Source: Chara braunii
Taxonomy: Eukaryota; Streptophyta; Charophyceae; Charales; Characeae
Assembly (NCBI GenBank): GCA_003427395.1
Contig: BFEA01000312.1
Location: 1,719,198-1,772,983 of the forward strand
Length of the DNA: 53,786 bases
Reading direction: 5' to 3'
The notes under the pieces were generated by a model. The model saw only the letters and a list, made by a program, of their open reading frames with translations. It was not told where the DNA came from and ran no database searches. The translations under genes were made by a program, and so were the position numbers. Positions within the stretch are counted from its first letter, which is position 1, and every line of letters begins with the position of its first letter. Shown one piece after another: positions 22,188-34,094 of the stretch.

Positions 22188-22199
22188 GGTTAGGAAAGG

Positions 22200-23834
22200 A
22201 TGGCGTTGGAAGAAGAGGCTGGGAACCTGCGGAGCAAGGGGAGTCAGGGTACAGAGAGGGACGTGGAACGGAACGAAGGGTCAATAAGGGACCTGGAATC
22301 AGCAAATCCGGAGGGGACCAAGGAAGACGAGAAAGATCTCTCAACGGGGGAAAGTTCGGGAAAGGCCGGAGGAAGTAAACGAGGACCTCAGGAAAATAAG
22401 GAAAGAAGGGACAAGGAAAGGACAAGTCCGCGGAACTCAGATGAGATCATAGCCAAGAAAACGAAAGTCTCGGATGCTCGGCTTAAGCGGGCTGAAATAG
22501 AAAAACGAACCACAGAGTATAAGGCGAAACTTATTGAAGAAATGATGGGTGGGAGCGAAAGGGACCTTCCGGGAGAGGAACTACGAGAGGAGCACATGAC
22601 TACCCAGGCCGAAATCAGACACGGAGGGAAGGATAGTAGCCATAGGTGGACGCCTAGCAAGAAAGGGAAGGAAAAGGGGGACCATCCGGTTGTAGAAGCG
22701 GAAAAAGCTACACACCCACCAGCCATAGACAGTGGTGTCAGCCGCTTGTCTGTCGCGCCAAAAATAATGAAGGGGTGCAGCGGACTTTGGGGTCTGAGAG
22801 AAAGGGTATTAGGGTGGTTCGACCCGGCGGGAACAACAACAACCGGAGAAAAGCGGAAGGATAGCAAGGAAGGAGAGAGGACCTGTACAGCTGGCAAAAC
22901 GGGTAGTTCCGAGGGCGGGCTCAAGAAAATAGTATCCACCCTCACCCGGGCATTGAACAAAAATCAGGGCTACCTCGCGGATGCCAAGAAGAAGCTCACC
23001 TTTGATGGGGTGAACATCACCGAATTCATGATAGACTACGAGAACCTAGGAGCCTTGTTGAAATGGAGCGAGGAAAAAAAAATGGACCACTTAGGGCAGC
23101 ATGTGTCACTAAGCTTAGGAAGAGACATTATGGTCATCGTCGTCGCCAGCGGATCCTGGAAAGAGACCCGAAATAAGATGATGAGGAAGTATCTAAAGGC
23201 GGAGAAAATGGCAACAGAAGCCGAATTGGCAGCCGTACAGAGGAAGAACTATGCGACTTACAACGACTTCCTGAGAGCGTTTACCCTAGTAGCGTTACAA
23301 TTTTCCGGGGTAACAGACCGGATCATTAGCAAGTATTTCCTTAGATAGTTCTCCGAGTTCGACAAAGATAAGATTATGTCGGCCTATCAACGGACCAGCA
23401 AGTTTGAGTACACGAGGGACGTAAACTTTATCATGGTGACAGACATCACGGAGAAGACGGTGGTAACCGAGACCTTAGCTTTGCTTAAGGAGGGAGAGGT
23501 CATAGACCTGACCGGGAAGACGGGAGACAAGGTGAAGAAGGGAATAGAAAGTCTGCACGAACGGGTGCATGGAGTCGATAATAAGATAGAAAGAGTGAAA
23601 AATGCACGATTGGTTATGCAGGCGCAAGAATCACGACCCGCCCTCCCGCCCCAAGAGCCCGTAGTTCCAGCAGCAGTAGCCAACCGAGGATACGGCAGGA
23701 AAGATCCGGCAAATGAGCAATGTCGATATTGCACGATGATCGGTCACTTTGTGCAGACCTGCCCAAGACTCAACCACGATATTATGAGACTGAGATGCAA
23801 CAGGTCCCTTAAAGCCGAATTTTTTTGGCCCTAG
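22200..23834 (+). pseudogene. gag: Gag-like protein, copy A
   Basis: ATG 22200 is chosen because copy B has an ATG at the same place. The Lys/Glu-rich N-terminal part is followed by a Gag-type helical region (VNITEFMIDYENLGALLKW through RKNYATYNDFLR). A CX2CX4HX4C zinc knuckle lies at 23721-23762. Gag would form the particle and bind the element RNA through the knuckle. A TAG at 23346-23348 replaces a CAG codon, and another TAG ends the frame at 23834. The same frame continues into the protease region. Confidence 0.85.
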
Positions 23835-25336
23835 GGGGAGCCAATAAACTGGAATTCGCCAGGCGGAATGCGGCGTGTCGTCATCATCCTGAATAACCTA
23901 GATATAGTCGTCGTAGAAGCAGAGCCGGTAGCGGATATTGTCTGCGACCAGCCGTGGGGGCGCGGAATACAAGTTACTTTCTTCCTAGAAGGGAATGGAT
24001 AAGATAGGATGAACATCACCACTCGGCGGACCGGGGCGGAAAAGAAATTTATCCGAGATACGGTAATGGAGGAGGTTGTGGTAACCAGCGCAAATTAAGG
24101 TGAGCCCAAGACCGGGGAGCCGGAGAAAGTCTAGGGGAAAACAAGGGAGGAAAAACCAGTAGACAAAGCCACGACGGCAAAGAAGAAGTTCATGTACCAA
24201 ATTTTGATCTTGACCATGCAAGAAATCGACGACACCCTGAGCAAGTTGCTGGGTACCATGGTATCCGTATCTTTTCAAACCATGTTGCAAGCAAGCCCGG
24301 GATTGCTTAAAGGACTCAGGCAATTACTAACGCTCAGACGCATAGAGGTAGAAGAGGCTCCGGAACCGAAGGAACAGGAAACGGAGGAGGCTGAGGCACC
24401 GCAAGGGGTCGCCAACCTCCAGAGGATTCCAAGGGATCTGGAGGACCTAGAAAAAGCCTTTGCGGACATCCGCTTAAGCCTACCTGACCGAGAAGGCGGC
24501 GAGGTCATGAGGGCACATCCCGGGACGAAACTCAACTTCCATGCACTTCCTGTAGGAAAGTTGAAAGTCCAGATAGGGACCCATCATACAAACGCATTAG
24601 TGGACGGAGGTGCGAAAATTACCCTCATACGGAGAGATTTCGCAACGATTACAAGTTGTACGGTAAACAAGGAAGTGACAGAGAGTATCCGGGGAGCCGG
24701 TGGGGAAATTCCCTTTGCAGGGTATGTCACGAAATGTGCAGTTAAGACAGGAATCAGGGAGTCGATCTGGTCATTTCAGCGGATGACGGTGAGGGAAGAA
24801 ATGAACCATGACATAATCCTTAGGAGACCGTGGTGCGCCAACGTAGAAATGATAGGCATGCACCTGCACGATGGCACATACATGGTAGATACAGAAGACC
24901 CAGTGACCGACCGAGGAGAACTTCTTCGACTCCTTGAGACCGAAGGAGACCCTCTGAAGGGAAAGTTGGCAACTTGGTCACCAACGTTCGAGGATAGTGC
25001 CCGAAAAGGAGCATTTGCCCGGATGGAAGGTATGAGAGAAAGAGTGGAAATCATGATTGAGGAGACCTTTAGCAAAAAGGAATGGATCAAGATGGGTCTA
25101 CCTCTGAAGAAAAGGAGGCAAGAAGATGTGGTTCTAGGGATCATGGTGGCAGAGAAGGAGCCGGAAGTCGAACTCGGGGCCAGCCTGCCCAAGTCGAAGG
25201 AGGGTCGAAAGGAAACACCGGAGGCAACGCTCGAAATTTCGGACCTGTTACAACTCGTCAAGGCTATCAAGTACCACAAAGTAGGGGTGGACCCGGCGAC
25301 GCTTGCCAAATTCGAGGATGAGGTCCAAAAGGGTTA
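23835..25336 (+). pseudogene. Linker and aspartic protease region, copy A
   Basis: Same frame as gag, with stops near 24000, 24096 and 24132, then open from 24192. A segment with LSKLLGTMVSVSFQTMLQAS resembles the helical linker found between knuckle and protease in some Ty3-type elements. The retropepsin-like segment has ALVDGGAKITLIRRDF with the putative catalytic Asp at 24603-24605. The family motif is normally D-S/T-G; here it is DGG, as in copy B. The downstream part includes DIILRRPWCANVEMIGMHLH. The frame ends at 25336 where copy B has a Tyr codon. Confidence 0.8.
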
Positions 25337-26577
25337 ATGTTTGAATGGGAGGATAGTCATTATTTAACCCCGCGTCGTGGAGATAGCAAGGCCGATTCCG
25401 ACCGTTCATGTTTTAGACGAAAGATCCCAGAGGGAAGTATTCGGAATTTCAAGCCAGTAGGGAAGAAAGCTAAGTCAGTTTCGATCTTAGTGGAGACGTC
25501 AAAGGAGGAGGCCATGGAGAAAGAGGAAGAAATTTTGCGGGTAATTAGGGAGAGACAAATGGCGGAAGGGCATCGGATACCCGACGAGGTGGCAAACACC
25601 ATGAAAATAGGGATAGATGGGTTCCTAACGGTGGAAGAGACCCAACTGATAAGGAAAGCGTGCCAGGAGTTTCACTTAGCATTTGCTTTCAATGACCATC
25701 AGAAAGGCCGATTGGGTGCAAAGCTAATTTCCCCCGTTAGGATCCACAGAGTGGAACATGAATGCTGGAAAGACAAAGGGTCTGCCTACGAGTTCGGAAT
25801 AGCGGCAGAGGTCACCGAACTGCTCAGAGCCAAGATAGATTCGTCCGTGCCCGAACCCACCGCATCCCCCTACGCGAACAAGTGGTTTGTTTTTCGGAAG
25901 CCCAACAAGACGCTCAGGTGGATCTAGGATTTGCAGAAGCTGAATGCGGTAACAATCCGGGATGCGGGATCGCTTTCACAGACCGATCTGCTGGCAGAAT
26001 CTCATGCTGGCCGGAACATTTATTCCTTGATAGATTTATATTCAGGATATGACCAACTGCCGCTCGATGCCAGGGATATACTGTACACTACATGCACACC
26101 ACTGTAGGGCAGCTGCATATGCAAGTGACCCCTATGGGTTTTACAAAAGTTATGGCAGAAGCACAGAGGAGGATGCTTGCGGTAGCTGGGGACATGTTCC
26201 CGAAAAAATGCGAGCCGTATATAGACGACAACCCCATAAAAGGCTCGTAGAACAAAGACGAGACGGAGGTCCAGCCGGGGGTTAGGAAGTTCGTTTGGGA
26301 TCACCTACATGATATCAAGGACCTACTCCAGCAGTTCCTGGTATATAACATCACCGCAAGCGGACCAAAGAGCATCCTGACGGTCTCTGAAGTGACCATA
26401 CTGGGGTTTTGCTGTGGGGCCTATGGAAGGAAGCCGGACCCGGAAAAGACAGATAAGATCTCTCAATGGCCAACGCCTCTGCGCACCACGACGGAGGTAC
26501 GAGCCTTCCTTGGGGTGGTTGGATTCTTGAGGATCTTTATCAAAGGTTTTGCTTAAATAGCCGAGCCTATCCGTGCG
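25337..26577 (+). pseudogene. pol: Reverse transcriptase, copy A
   Basis: Homology enters a frame -1 relative to the protease frame near 25410, as in copy B. N-terminal RT motifs include PTASPYANKWFVFRKPNKTLRW (25856-25924) and then LQKLNAVT, interrupted by TAG 25925-25927 (CAG in copy B). A 1-nt deletion near 26087 moves the frame, after which the YIDD catalytic motif lies at 26218-26229. TAG at 26248 and TAA at 26554 follow. The thumb and connection region is recognisable from TEVRAFLGVVGFLRIF. Would copy element RNA into DNA; not functional here. Confidence 0.88.
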
Positions 26578-27390
26578 ATGATTAGGGATGGAGGAACTAT
26601 GGAATGGACCGAGGATAGGGAAGCAGCGGTTCAGACCCTCAAGGACGTCTTGACGTTTGACCAAGTCACGTTGGCAGCGCCCTGCTTCAACGACGAGGTA
26701 GGACGACCCTTTATTCTGGAAACCGATAGAGGACCATTGGTAGTAGGAGGAGTCCTGATACAAGGGAGCGAGGAGGGCAGAGAAAGGCCTATCAGATTCG
26801 AGAGTAGGACCCTGAATTATGCGGAACGAGGATACTCTCAGTTCAAGAAAGAGGTTTTAGCCATCCTTCATTGTCTTCAGACCTTTCAAGCGTACCTATT
26901 CGGAAGGCGGTTTATCGTGAGGATCGATCCGACCAACGTCGTTGGGGCACTGAAGAACTATAAACCTATAGACCTGACAGTTGACAGATGGATAAACTTT
27001 ATCAGGCAGTTTGATTACAAGGTCGAGCAAATTGCGGGGCTTCGAAACAGGGCAGACGGGCTAAGTCGGGTCTGCATTACACCGGAAGGAATAGAGGATG
27101 AGGAACCAATCGACGCCTTCTTGGAATATGAGGGAGGAACCCTCGTCGTGGATAACGAGATGACGAGCCCCGCCTGCATGCCAGCGCAATTGCTGATCCA
27201 AACATTGGAAAAAGAGACGCATGTCGTAGTTGCGGAACTCAGGGAAGGACCAGTCACCATGATTAGACGCAAAGATGAGAAGGATTCGTGGGGAGCAACA
27301 ATGGGGCTGAAAGAGGAGTTGATGGCAATGACCGTTGAAGGAGGTCGGGATGCCGTGATGTGGTTAGTAGAGTCTTGGACACAAAAATAA
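26578..27390 (+). pseudogene. RNase H domain and linker to integrase, copy A
   Basis: An 813-bp open stretch in the same frame as YIDD. Ty3-type RNase H signatures are RPFILETDRGPLVVGGVLIQ, YSQFKKEVLAILH, VRIDPTNV and NRADGLSRV, supplying the Asp-Glu-Asp-Asp set of metal-binding residues. The remainder is an acidic linker. TAA at 27388-27390 is followed by TAA 27448, TGA 27484 and TAG 27655 before the integrase. Confidence 0.87.
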
Positions 27391-27539
27391 CTACAGTATT
27401 TAGTAAGTCAGGCTCAGGGGAGGCGAGATACGAACCAAGAGGGACAATAATTTTTCCTCGTAGAAATGTATGACGGCATCTTTTGAGAGATCGACCTGTT
27501 ACTTATAGGGAACAAACAGCCTATGGAAGTCAGCCCCAA

Positions 27540-28773
27540 GGCAAGGGAGGAAGCTGACAGGTATGTCCTGAGGAACGGCCACCTGTTCAAGAAGGAAGAA
27601 GGAATGATAGCTAGGCGAGTTGTGTGCGGAAGGTCTAAGCAGTTGAACGTAATTTAGGCGATGCATGATGGACTAGCCGGAGGACATCGGTCATCAAAAG
27701 GGACCCTTGCAAAAATCGTGCCACTTTACTTCTGGCCAGGCATGGCAGGTATGGTGGCTACGTACTGTCAAACGTGTCTGATATGTCAAGAAAGGAGTTC
27801 CGCGCGTATCTTTGAACCTCTTAGACCGACTCAGGTACCGGGGCCGGGGCATCTGGTCCATCTCGACCTCGCGGTCATGCCCGTATCAATAAACAGATAC
27901 AGGTATATCTTGGATGCAAGAGATAACTTCAGTGGTTACGTAGAGGAAGTGACTCTTAAGAGAAAGACGGGGAAGAGAGTGGCCTACTGGATAGAAGAAG
28001 TCTACCTAAGACACCTCTTTATTCGCAGGTTTATAGTGGATAATGCGACGGAGTTCGTAAACCAGGAAGTGTTAGGCAAACTTAAGATGTTGTGCGTACC
28101 TATCAAGATCATCGAGCCATATTATCATGAGGCCAACGCACTTGTAGAAAGGGAGCACCGAACCTTAAAAAACACAATTGCTAAGTTGGCAGCAGATGAC
28201 CTGGGGAATTGGCATCGGTACCTTAAGCAGACGGTCTTCTCAGAGAACATGACGCCGAAAAGGACGACGGCATGCATTCCGACAGAACTCTAGTATGGAA
28301 GGGAGATTGATTTCCGGGTGGAGGCATTGGTACCCACCTGGAACAGGCTAGACGACAGTCCGCACATGTCTATGGAGGAACTAATCGCCGCATGGTGCCA
28401 ACAGGTCCTTAGAAATGAGGAAGCCTTGGAGGATATTGTTAAGCTTGTGATGGATAGCCGAATGAGGGACAAAGCAAGGTGGGACCAGGTCAAGAACATC
28501 CGGAAGGAGCCGCTCCAGGTGGGGGAAATGGTACTAGTTAGGAACTCGACTCTTGAAAGCACGTGGTCTGGACAGCTGGGAAGAAGGTTCAAAGGCCCCT
28601 ACCGGGTCGCTAAGCGGGTGGGGCTGAACACCTTCGAACTTGAGGATCTTGATGGTACTGGGTTAAAAGGGTCATTCCCGGGACAAAGGTTGGTCAGGTT
28701 TCTTAGTCGGGATCCGGTGGGGCAATGGTTGCAAGAAGCTCAAGACAAGGAAATAAGGGAATTGACAACTTGA
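27540..28773 (+). pseudogene. Integrase, copy A
   Basis: The HHCC zinc region is visible in MHDGLAGGHRSSKG and YCQTCLICQ. The DDE core is visible as HLDLAV, IVDNATEF (about 28036) and NALVEREHR. The C-terminal GPY/F-type module is visible as GRRFKGPYRVAKRVGLNTFE. The frame is interrupted by TAG 27655 and TAG 28291 (TGG in copy B). Would insert the cDNA into the host genome. The order after RNase H confirms Ty3/Gypsy type. Confidence 0.88.
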
Positions 28774-29165
28774 AAGGCAGGCAGCTGGACCGTAATCCTG
28801 TACCGTTCCTCTTCGGAAGTGATCATGACTGCAGAAGTTGTTTATTTTGTGTCTTCTTCCTTTTGGGGGGCATGGGGTGACTGCTTGGGCTGAGTACGGA
28901 TGGGGTTGGGAGCCCCGGGACAATGTATCATAGTTTTTGTGGGGCGATGATGGGATTGTCTATATGGGATACCTATGTGCTGGGACAATGTACTATAGTT
29001 TTTGTGGAATAATGAGACCGTCCGCCTATGTTGACACTCCGAAAGGACTACCAATCATATGGGGATGAGCAAGCGTTCTAGGGAGCAAGGCTACAAACCC
29101 GCAATGAGAGTGGGAGGGAATGTGTGTATATGGGGGCTGCTGTGTTTTTGTTATGTATGCACAGG
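28774..29165 (+). other. Post-pol spacer with internal ~70-bp duplication, copy A
   Basis: The phrase 'gggacaatgta.yatagttttt' occurs twice, near 28917 and 28981, in tandem. Copy B has a related single 'gcattgtatcatatttt'. It ends in a T-rich stretch and GCACAG (to 29164), acceptor-like, before the 3' ORF. Confidence 0.55.
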
Positions 29166-29199
29166 ACCAGGAAAAAACAAAGCAGCAAGAAAGATAAAG

Positions 29200-29440
29200 A
29201 TAGAATTCAGGAACGAGAATAACAACAGCTTCATCAACAGGCCCTACGAGCAACAAGGGGCAAGATCAACGGGGGAGTCAAGCACCATGAAGATAAAATT
29301 GTATGTGGGATTTGACTTCAACTTGGTTGTAGGAAGGGGAAGAAGAAAGCAGGGGACCAGGGGGCCCTCACCCCTTAGAGAAGGGGAAGGGATATATGTT
29401 TTCTCCGGGAGTGAGAGCAGTGAGGGGGAGAATATGAGCC
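29200..29440 (+). pseudogene. 3' ORF fragment, copy A
   Basis: Corresponds to the start of the copy B 3' ORF at 52040. Aligned stretches are EFRNENNNSFINRPY, KIKLYVGFDFNLVVGRGRRK and SPLREGEGI, the last followed by a Ser/Glu-rich stretch. The start codon position reads ATA at 29200 where copy B has ATG. Homology ends near 29430-29440, where the 65-bp minisatellite begins, so only about 80 codons remain. Function unknown. Confidence 0.65.
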
Positions 29441-30095
29441 CAGAGAAAAGACTTATGTAATTGGTTTTGCATGGGCTTGAAAAAGGGATCTGGCAAGATG
29501 CCTAGAAGAGAAAAGACTTGAGTAATTGACTTTGCATGAGCTTGAAAAAAGGGCACTGGCAAGACGCCCAAAAGAGAAAAGACTTCTGTAATTGGCTTTG
29601 CATGGGCTTGAAAAAGGGGCCTGTCAAGATGCCCAGAAGATAAAAGACTTGTGTAATTGGCTTTGCATGGGCTTGAAAAATGGGTCTGGCAAGATGCCCA
29701 GAAGAGAAAATACTTGTGTAATTGGCTTTGTATGGGCTTGAGAAAGGAGCCTGGCAAGATGCCCAAAAGAGAAAACACTTCTGTAATTAGTTTTGCATGG
29801 GCTTGAAAAAGGGGTCTGGCGAGATGCCCAGAAGAGAAAAGACTTGTGTAATTGGCTTTGCATCGGCTTGAAAAAGGAGTTTGGCAAGATGCCCAGAAGA
29901 GAAAGGACTTATGTAATTGGCTTTGCTTGGGCCTGAAAAAGGGGTTCGGCAAGATGCCCAGAAGAGAAAGGACTTGTGTAATTAACTTTGCATGGGCTTG
30001 ATAAATCATCTGGCGAAATGTCCAGAAGAGAAAAAACTTGTGTAATTGGTTTTGCATGGGTTTGAGAAAGGGGCCCGGCAAGATGCCCTGAAGAG
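29441..30095. repeat. 65-bp minisatellite, about 10-11 units
   Basis: The unit has GAGAAAAGACTTGTGTAATT, GGCTTTGCATGGGCTTGAAA, then an AGG..CTGGCAAGATGCCCA core. The GCTTGA landmark is at 29475, 29540, 29606, 29671, 29736, 29801, 29866, 29931, 29996 and 30060. It starts exactly where copy A homology stops. A 249-codon minus-strand frame through it (30117-29368) is a by-product. Confidence 0.93.
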
Positions 30096-30256
30096 AGATG
30101 CATATGAAATGGACCAAGTAATGCGCATATGAAGATAATTAAGCCGGATGCAAAAAAGGGTGGAAAAGGGGGATGCATGCGAAATTGGCAGGACTAGAGT
30201 AAGACCGGGCGAAATAGCCTGGGAAGAATGTATGTGAATTTGGCTTGAGGAAAGAG

Positions 30257-30410
30257 TGACGGAAAGCATGGATTGCACGGGTCGAAGCACACGAATAAAA
30301 GAGGCATTGAAAATGACGGAAAGCATGGATTGCACGGGCCGAAGGACCCGAATAGAAGAGACATTGAAAATGACGGAAAGCATGGATTGCACGGTGTCGG
30401 GACTAGTGAG
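30257..30410. repeat. 57-bp tandem repeat, three units
   Basis: TGACGGAAAGCATGGATTGC begins units at 30257, 30314 and 30371. Confidence 0.9.
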
Positions 30411-30929
30411 TCCCGAATAACTTCCCATCACTCAAGAGACTGAATATGGACGATCTGTGCACAACAGAGAAATCTAGAGTGAAACGGCAGAAGAAAGAAA
30501 AGATAAAGGATTAGGTCGCAAGAGGGAGTACTGCCCTGGGGCGAGAACCACAGGGGGAAAGAACTAGCAGCAGCAAGCGAGCGAGTGCAAGAACAGGGGC
30601 ACATAGAACATAGCAGGAGGCCGGGAGGGCCGTCGGAATGCAATAAGACTAAGTCCAAAGGGCCCCTTAAACTGACAAATGCTGCACGACAGCGATAAAG
30701 GAATGAGGAAGTCGAGGGATGGGCGGCCCAGAGGCCACGGAGATCCAGAAAATGAGGGGCCAACGTGGGGGGCACCTACGAGAGCCTCAGAGCGGAGGCC
30801 CACGACCAAAGAGATCAGTACGCATAAGGCGCGAGGAAAAACAAGGGAGAGGGGTCGCTATGGGGCGACAAAACGCCCAAGGGGCATGAGACACCTCGGG
30901 GAAAGGCACCCGGGGCCACGTGGGACTAA

Positions 30930-33350
30930 GTAAAAATAATGGCATCCGAGGCGAAATGTGTCGAGGACTGCCGACGGGACTAAGTGTCGGGGACCACCGG
31001 CGGGACTAAGTGTCAGAGACCACCGACGAGACAAGTGGCGGGGACACGTGAAAGTCCCAAGAAGAAACGGCGGCACCGCATGACAGAAAATAATAAATGC
31101 AAGGTGCACCGTCAAGATCGACATCTTGACGATAAGAATATTAGCACCACTTGTGCACTAGTGGTGACAAACGGGAAGGCCAAAAAGGAAAAGAAAAAGT
31201 AAAGAAAACTGAAGTTGGAGGCAGAGGAGCAATCCAAAAAATCTCGGATTAGCCTCCCCTAAGAAAATGAAGTCAAAAGAGACCCCATGTGAAAAATAGC
31301 CCTCCGGGAGAAAATCAGAGTAGGAGGGGTCACTATGGGAAGAATGTAGGAGTAAAAGGAAACTCCCATGGGCATGGGAAGGCCATTATTGCAGTCAAAG
31401 AAATAACGGACTGCACCTTGGGCATAGGGAGGGCCAAAACTAAGAGGAAGAGACTAGAAAACGGCCTTAACGGCCACTTGACACTTAGCATGCTAGAAAA
31501 AAGAGAAAATAAAAGAAAATGTGGGAGAATAAGACGAAAAGAGAGAGGGAGTGAGTGAGTTGGCCGTCAGTAGGGACTGCCACAGGTAGGGACTGGCAGG
31601 TCCCTACTGTCCAAGAAAGGAGGGAAAAAAAAAAAAAAAAAAAAAAAAAACCTTAACGGTCAAGAACGGTCACTTGGGGAGATTCATCCGTGACCAGATT
31701 CATTCTAGAATATGACGGTTACAAAGGACATTGATTTTCTTTGATTTTTGCAGAGAAAATCAAAGAAACCGGATGCACTTGGGAATTGGCCGTTTCTTTT
31801 CTTTTGGGTAAGGGTTAGCTGTAGGGCATGGGGGCTAAGGAATTGACCCCCATTGCAGTCCAAGCTGCAACGGACTGCATGGGGGAGAGAAAACACATGT
31901 TCTAGATGCATTCGGAACCAATATTGAGCCCGGATGCACTTGGAAATTTAACGCTTCATTTTCTTTTAACATGGGGCAAGTTGTGGGGTTGTGGGTATAC
32001 AAAAACAGCCATGACTGCAGTCCGAGAGATTACGGACTACATGGGGATGCCAAGGCTAAAGGGAAATGGGCTACGGCGAACCCTGAAGGCTAAAAAGGAG
32101 CAATTTTGGCATGAGGCAACTAAAGACGGTAAACGACAACCGTGAGATGAGATCTCACGGCCTAGAAAAATCGACACACTCGTAGAGATGATGGGACCAC
32201 CAAGGGCAAGAAACCAAAAATTAAAATGGGACGCCGTCCGGAATGTTGTCGGGGGCCAAATGAGTCCAAATAATAAAGATCGGAAAACGGAACACGCGCC
32301 GGCGGGACCGCCGGCGGGACAAGGAAATGAAGCTAGTATGGAGGAAAATGTCGGGGACTTAGGGTGTCCCAAGGGAACCGTGAGCAAGCACAAGGAATAT
32401 TTGTGCAAGCAAACGACATTGTCGAGATCAAGGATCTCGACGGTGGAAAATATTAGCACCACTAGTGCAAGTGCAAGCACTAGTGAGAGCAAGTGGGAGA
32501 GCCATGGGAGAAAGAAAAGTAAAATAATGATGGTGAGAAGATTGCCCAGCAGTCCGGGATATCTCGAACTAGCTAGGCATAAGAAAATAGAGCCTTGAAA
32601 GGCTCAATATGAGAAAAAGACCGCCTTTAAAAAATCGGAGCAAAAGGGGCTCAAAGTTGGGCAAACAGGAGCAAAATGGAGCCCCCTAGGAGCACAGGGG
32701 TGCCATTGTTGGAATCCGAGATGTAACGGCCAAGTAACAGCCATGAACCTGACCTTGAATGAGGCCTTCGGGCCCAGAAAGAGGGTGCACAACAGTTTGA
32801 AACTTGTCACAACTGAAATAAAAGAAAAAAAAAAGAAAAATGAGAGAAAAAAAAGGGCGAATGAGACAAAAAGGGAGAAAAGAGTGAAGGGAAATTCTCC
32901 GACCTATTTGGACCTGCACGGTAGGGACTGACAGGTCCCAACTGTAACCTCATCCCTACTAGAATGAGGGAGGGCAATCCGGATTGAAGATTAACAAGCA
33001 GAAAATGAGAAAAAATGCAAAAAGGAAGTGGTCGGTTTTCATTTTGACCATGGATCTGAGATTAGATCTCATGGTGGAGAGGAACTAGCCATTTTCGGTG
33101 GGCCAGTTCAAAACGGCTAGCTCCGGAATGAGGTGGCAGCCAAAAATGGAAAGAAACAATTAAGGGAAAATGACAAAACTGTGTATTTGGCCTAAAAAGA
33201 GAGCAAGATGCACCAAAAATTGAAAAAGTAGACTTAGGGGCTCAAAATTGAAGCAAGGGCTACTACGGGGAAGCACGGATTATTGCCGGCCTTGGATCTC
33301 AGCTAGATCCAAGGCTGAGAATGTGCCGCCACATGGAAAAATGCTCCGGC
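30930..33350. repeat. Mosaic of diverged repeats rich in small hairpins
   Basis: A roughly 30-bp unit around GTGTCGGGGACCACCGGCG repeats at 30955-31040. Segments at about 31020-31330 and 32340-32640 are diverged copies, sharing ATATTAGCACCACT. 'ccggatgcacttgg' recurs at 31769 and 31932. Many perfect short hairpins are present, for example 31110-31131, 31568-31609, 32140-32160, 32421-32441 and 33289-33315. A 27-nt A run lies at about 31624-31650. No protein-coding sense found. Confidence 0.65.
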
Positions 33351-34090
33351 CTACCCGAGGGAGGCCGAAACTTGGAAAAATCGTGAAAAAGGTCCACAAG
33401 ACTTTTTTCTTTCAAGTAAAAATGCCCCTTGGGCATAAGGACCCAAGGGGGCAGCATTTGAGCAATGGAAAAGAGGCCGACGTAGGCCAGGAGGCAGTCC
33501 AAGTTGGTACCAACCACTCAGATTGCATGTACTTGGCCAAATTGAGGCCCATGTACCTTCAGAAGGGCCTAGTGGAGGAATTTGGCCTTGGGGGTACCTC
33601 GATTCAACCCAAGGCACTTGGAGAGGCTCATGGGCTGGTCGGACTGTTGGTTTCAGCCTACATAAGTTGAGGATGCAGTCCGCCACTCTCACATTCGCAT
33701 GAGGAGTGCCCATGCTGCCCAAGTAAGTTCACAGGAGCACCTTTGCACTTGGAGTGGGGAGGGAGGAACCCATGCAAGTGGGAGAGCTTAGAGAAGACAT
33801 GGAGATAGTGAGGAGGGCTCCTGAGCGTAGTGATGGTGGGAGAGACACTTGGGAGGTGATCCACCATACGCCCCCTGGGTATAGGAGAGAAGGAGAGGCT
33901 AGAGGAGTTTCATTAGCCCTCCTAGAGGCGATGACTCCATAGCCATAGCTGAGGAAGCTCGCCATAGCCTGGGAGAGAGCAAGGAAGGAGGATGGAGAGG
34001 CTTGGAGAAGAAGGAAGCCATAACCAAGAGGGGATTGTGCAAGGAGAGGAACCTTCATCAAGCAGACACCATCATAAAGGAACCAACAAG
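33351..34090. other. Non-coding stretch, nothing recognised
   Basis: Short frames on both strands without family resemblance. It runs into the CTT-rich tract. Confidence 0.5.
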
Positions 34091-34094
34091 GTGC

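Larger units (their letters stand above)
16385..29440 (+). mobile_element. Ty3/Gypsy-related element with upstream module array, copy A
   Basis: Collinear with copy B (39105-52953) through a leader, four related ORF modules, gag, protease, RT, RNase H, integrase and the start of a 3' ORF. The order PR-RT-RH-IN defines the Ty3/Gypsy type. Homology starts near 'gagctacatcccc' and ends at about 29440, where a 65-bp minisatellite takes over. No LTRs, primer-binding site or polypurine tract could be identified. All frames are interrupted, many by changes such as CAG to TAG, so the copy is inactive. Confidence 0.88.

Noticed and set aside
29368-30117. 249-codon minus-strand frame of repeated peptides
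   Set aside because: It is the translation of the 65-bp minisatellite. The phase changes each unit and all phases happen to be open. No family, and no conservation beyond the DNA repeat.
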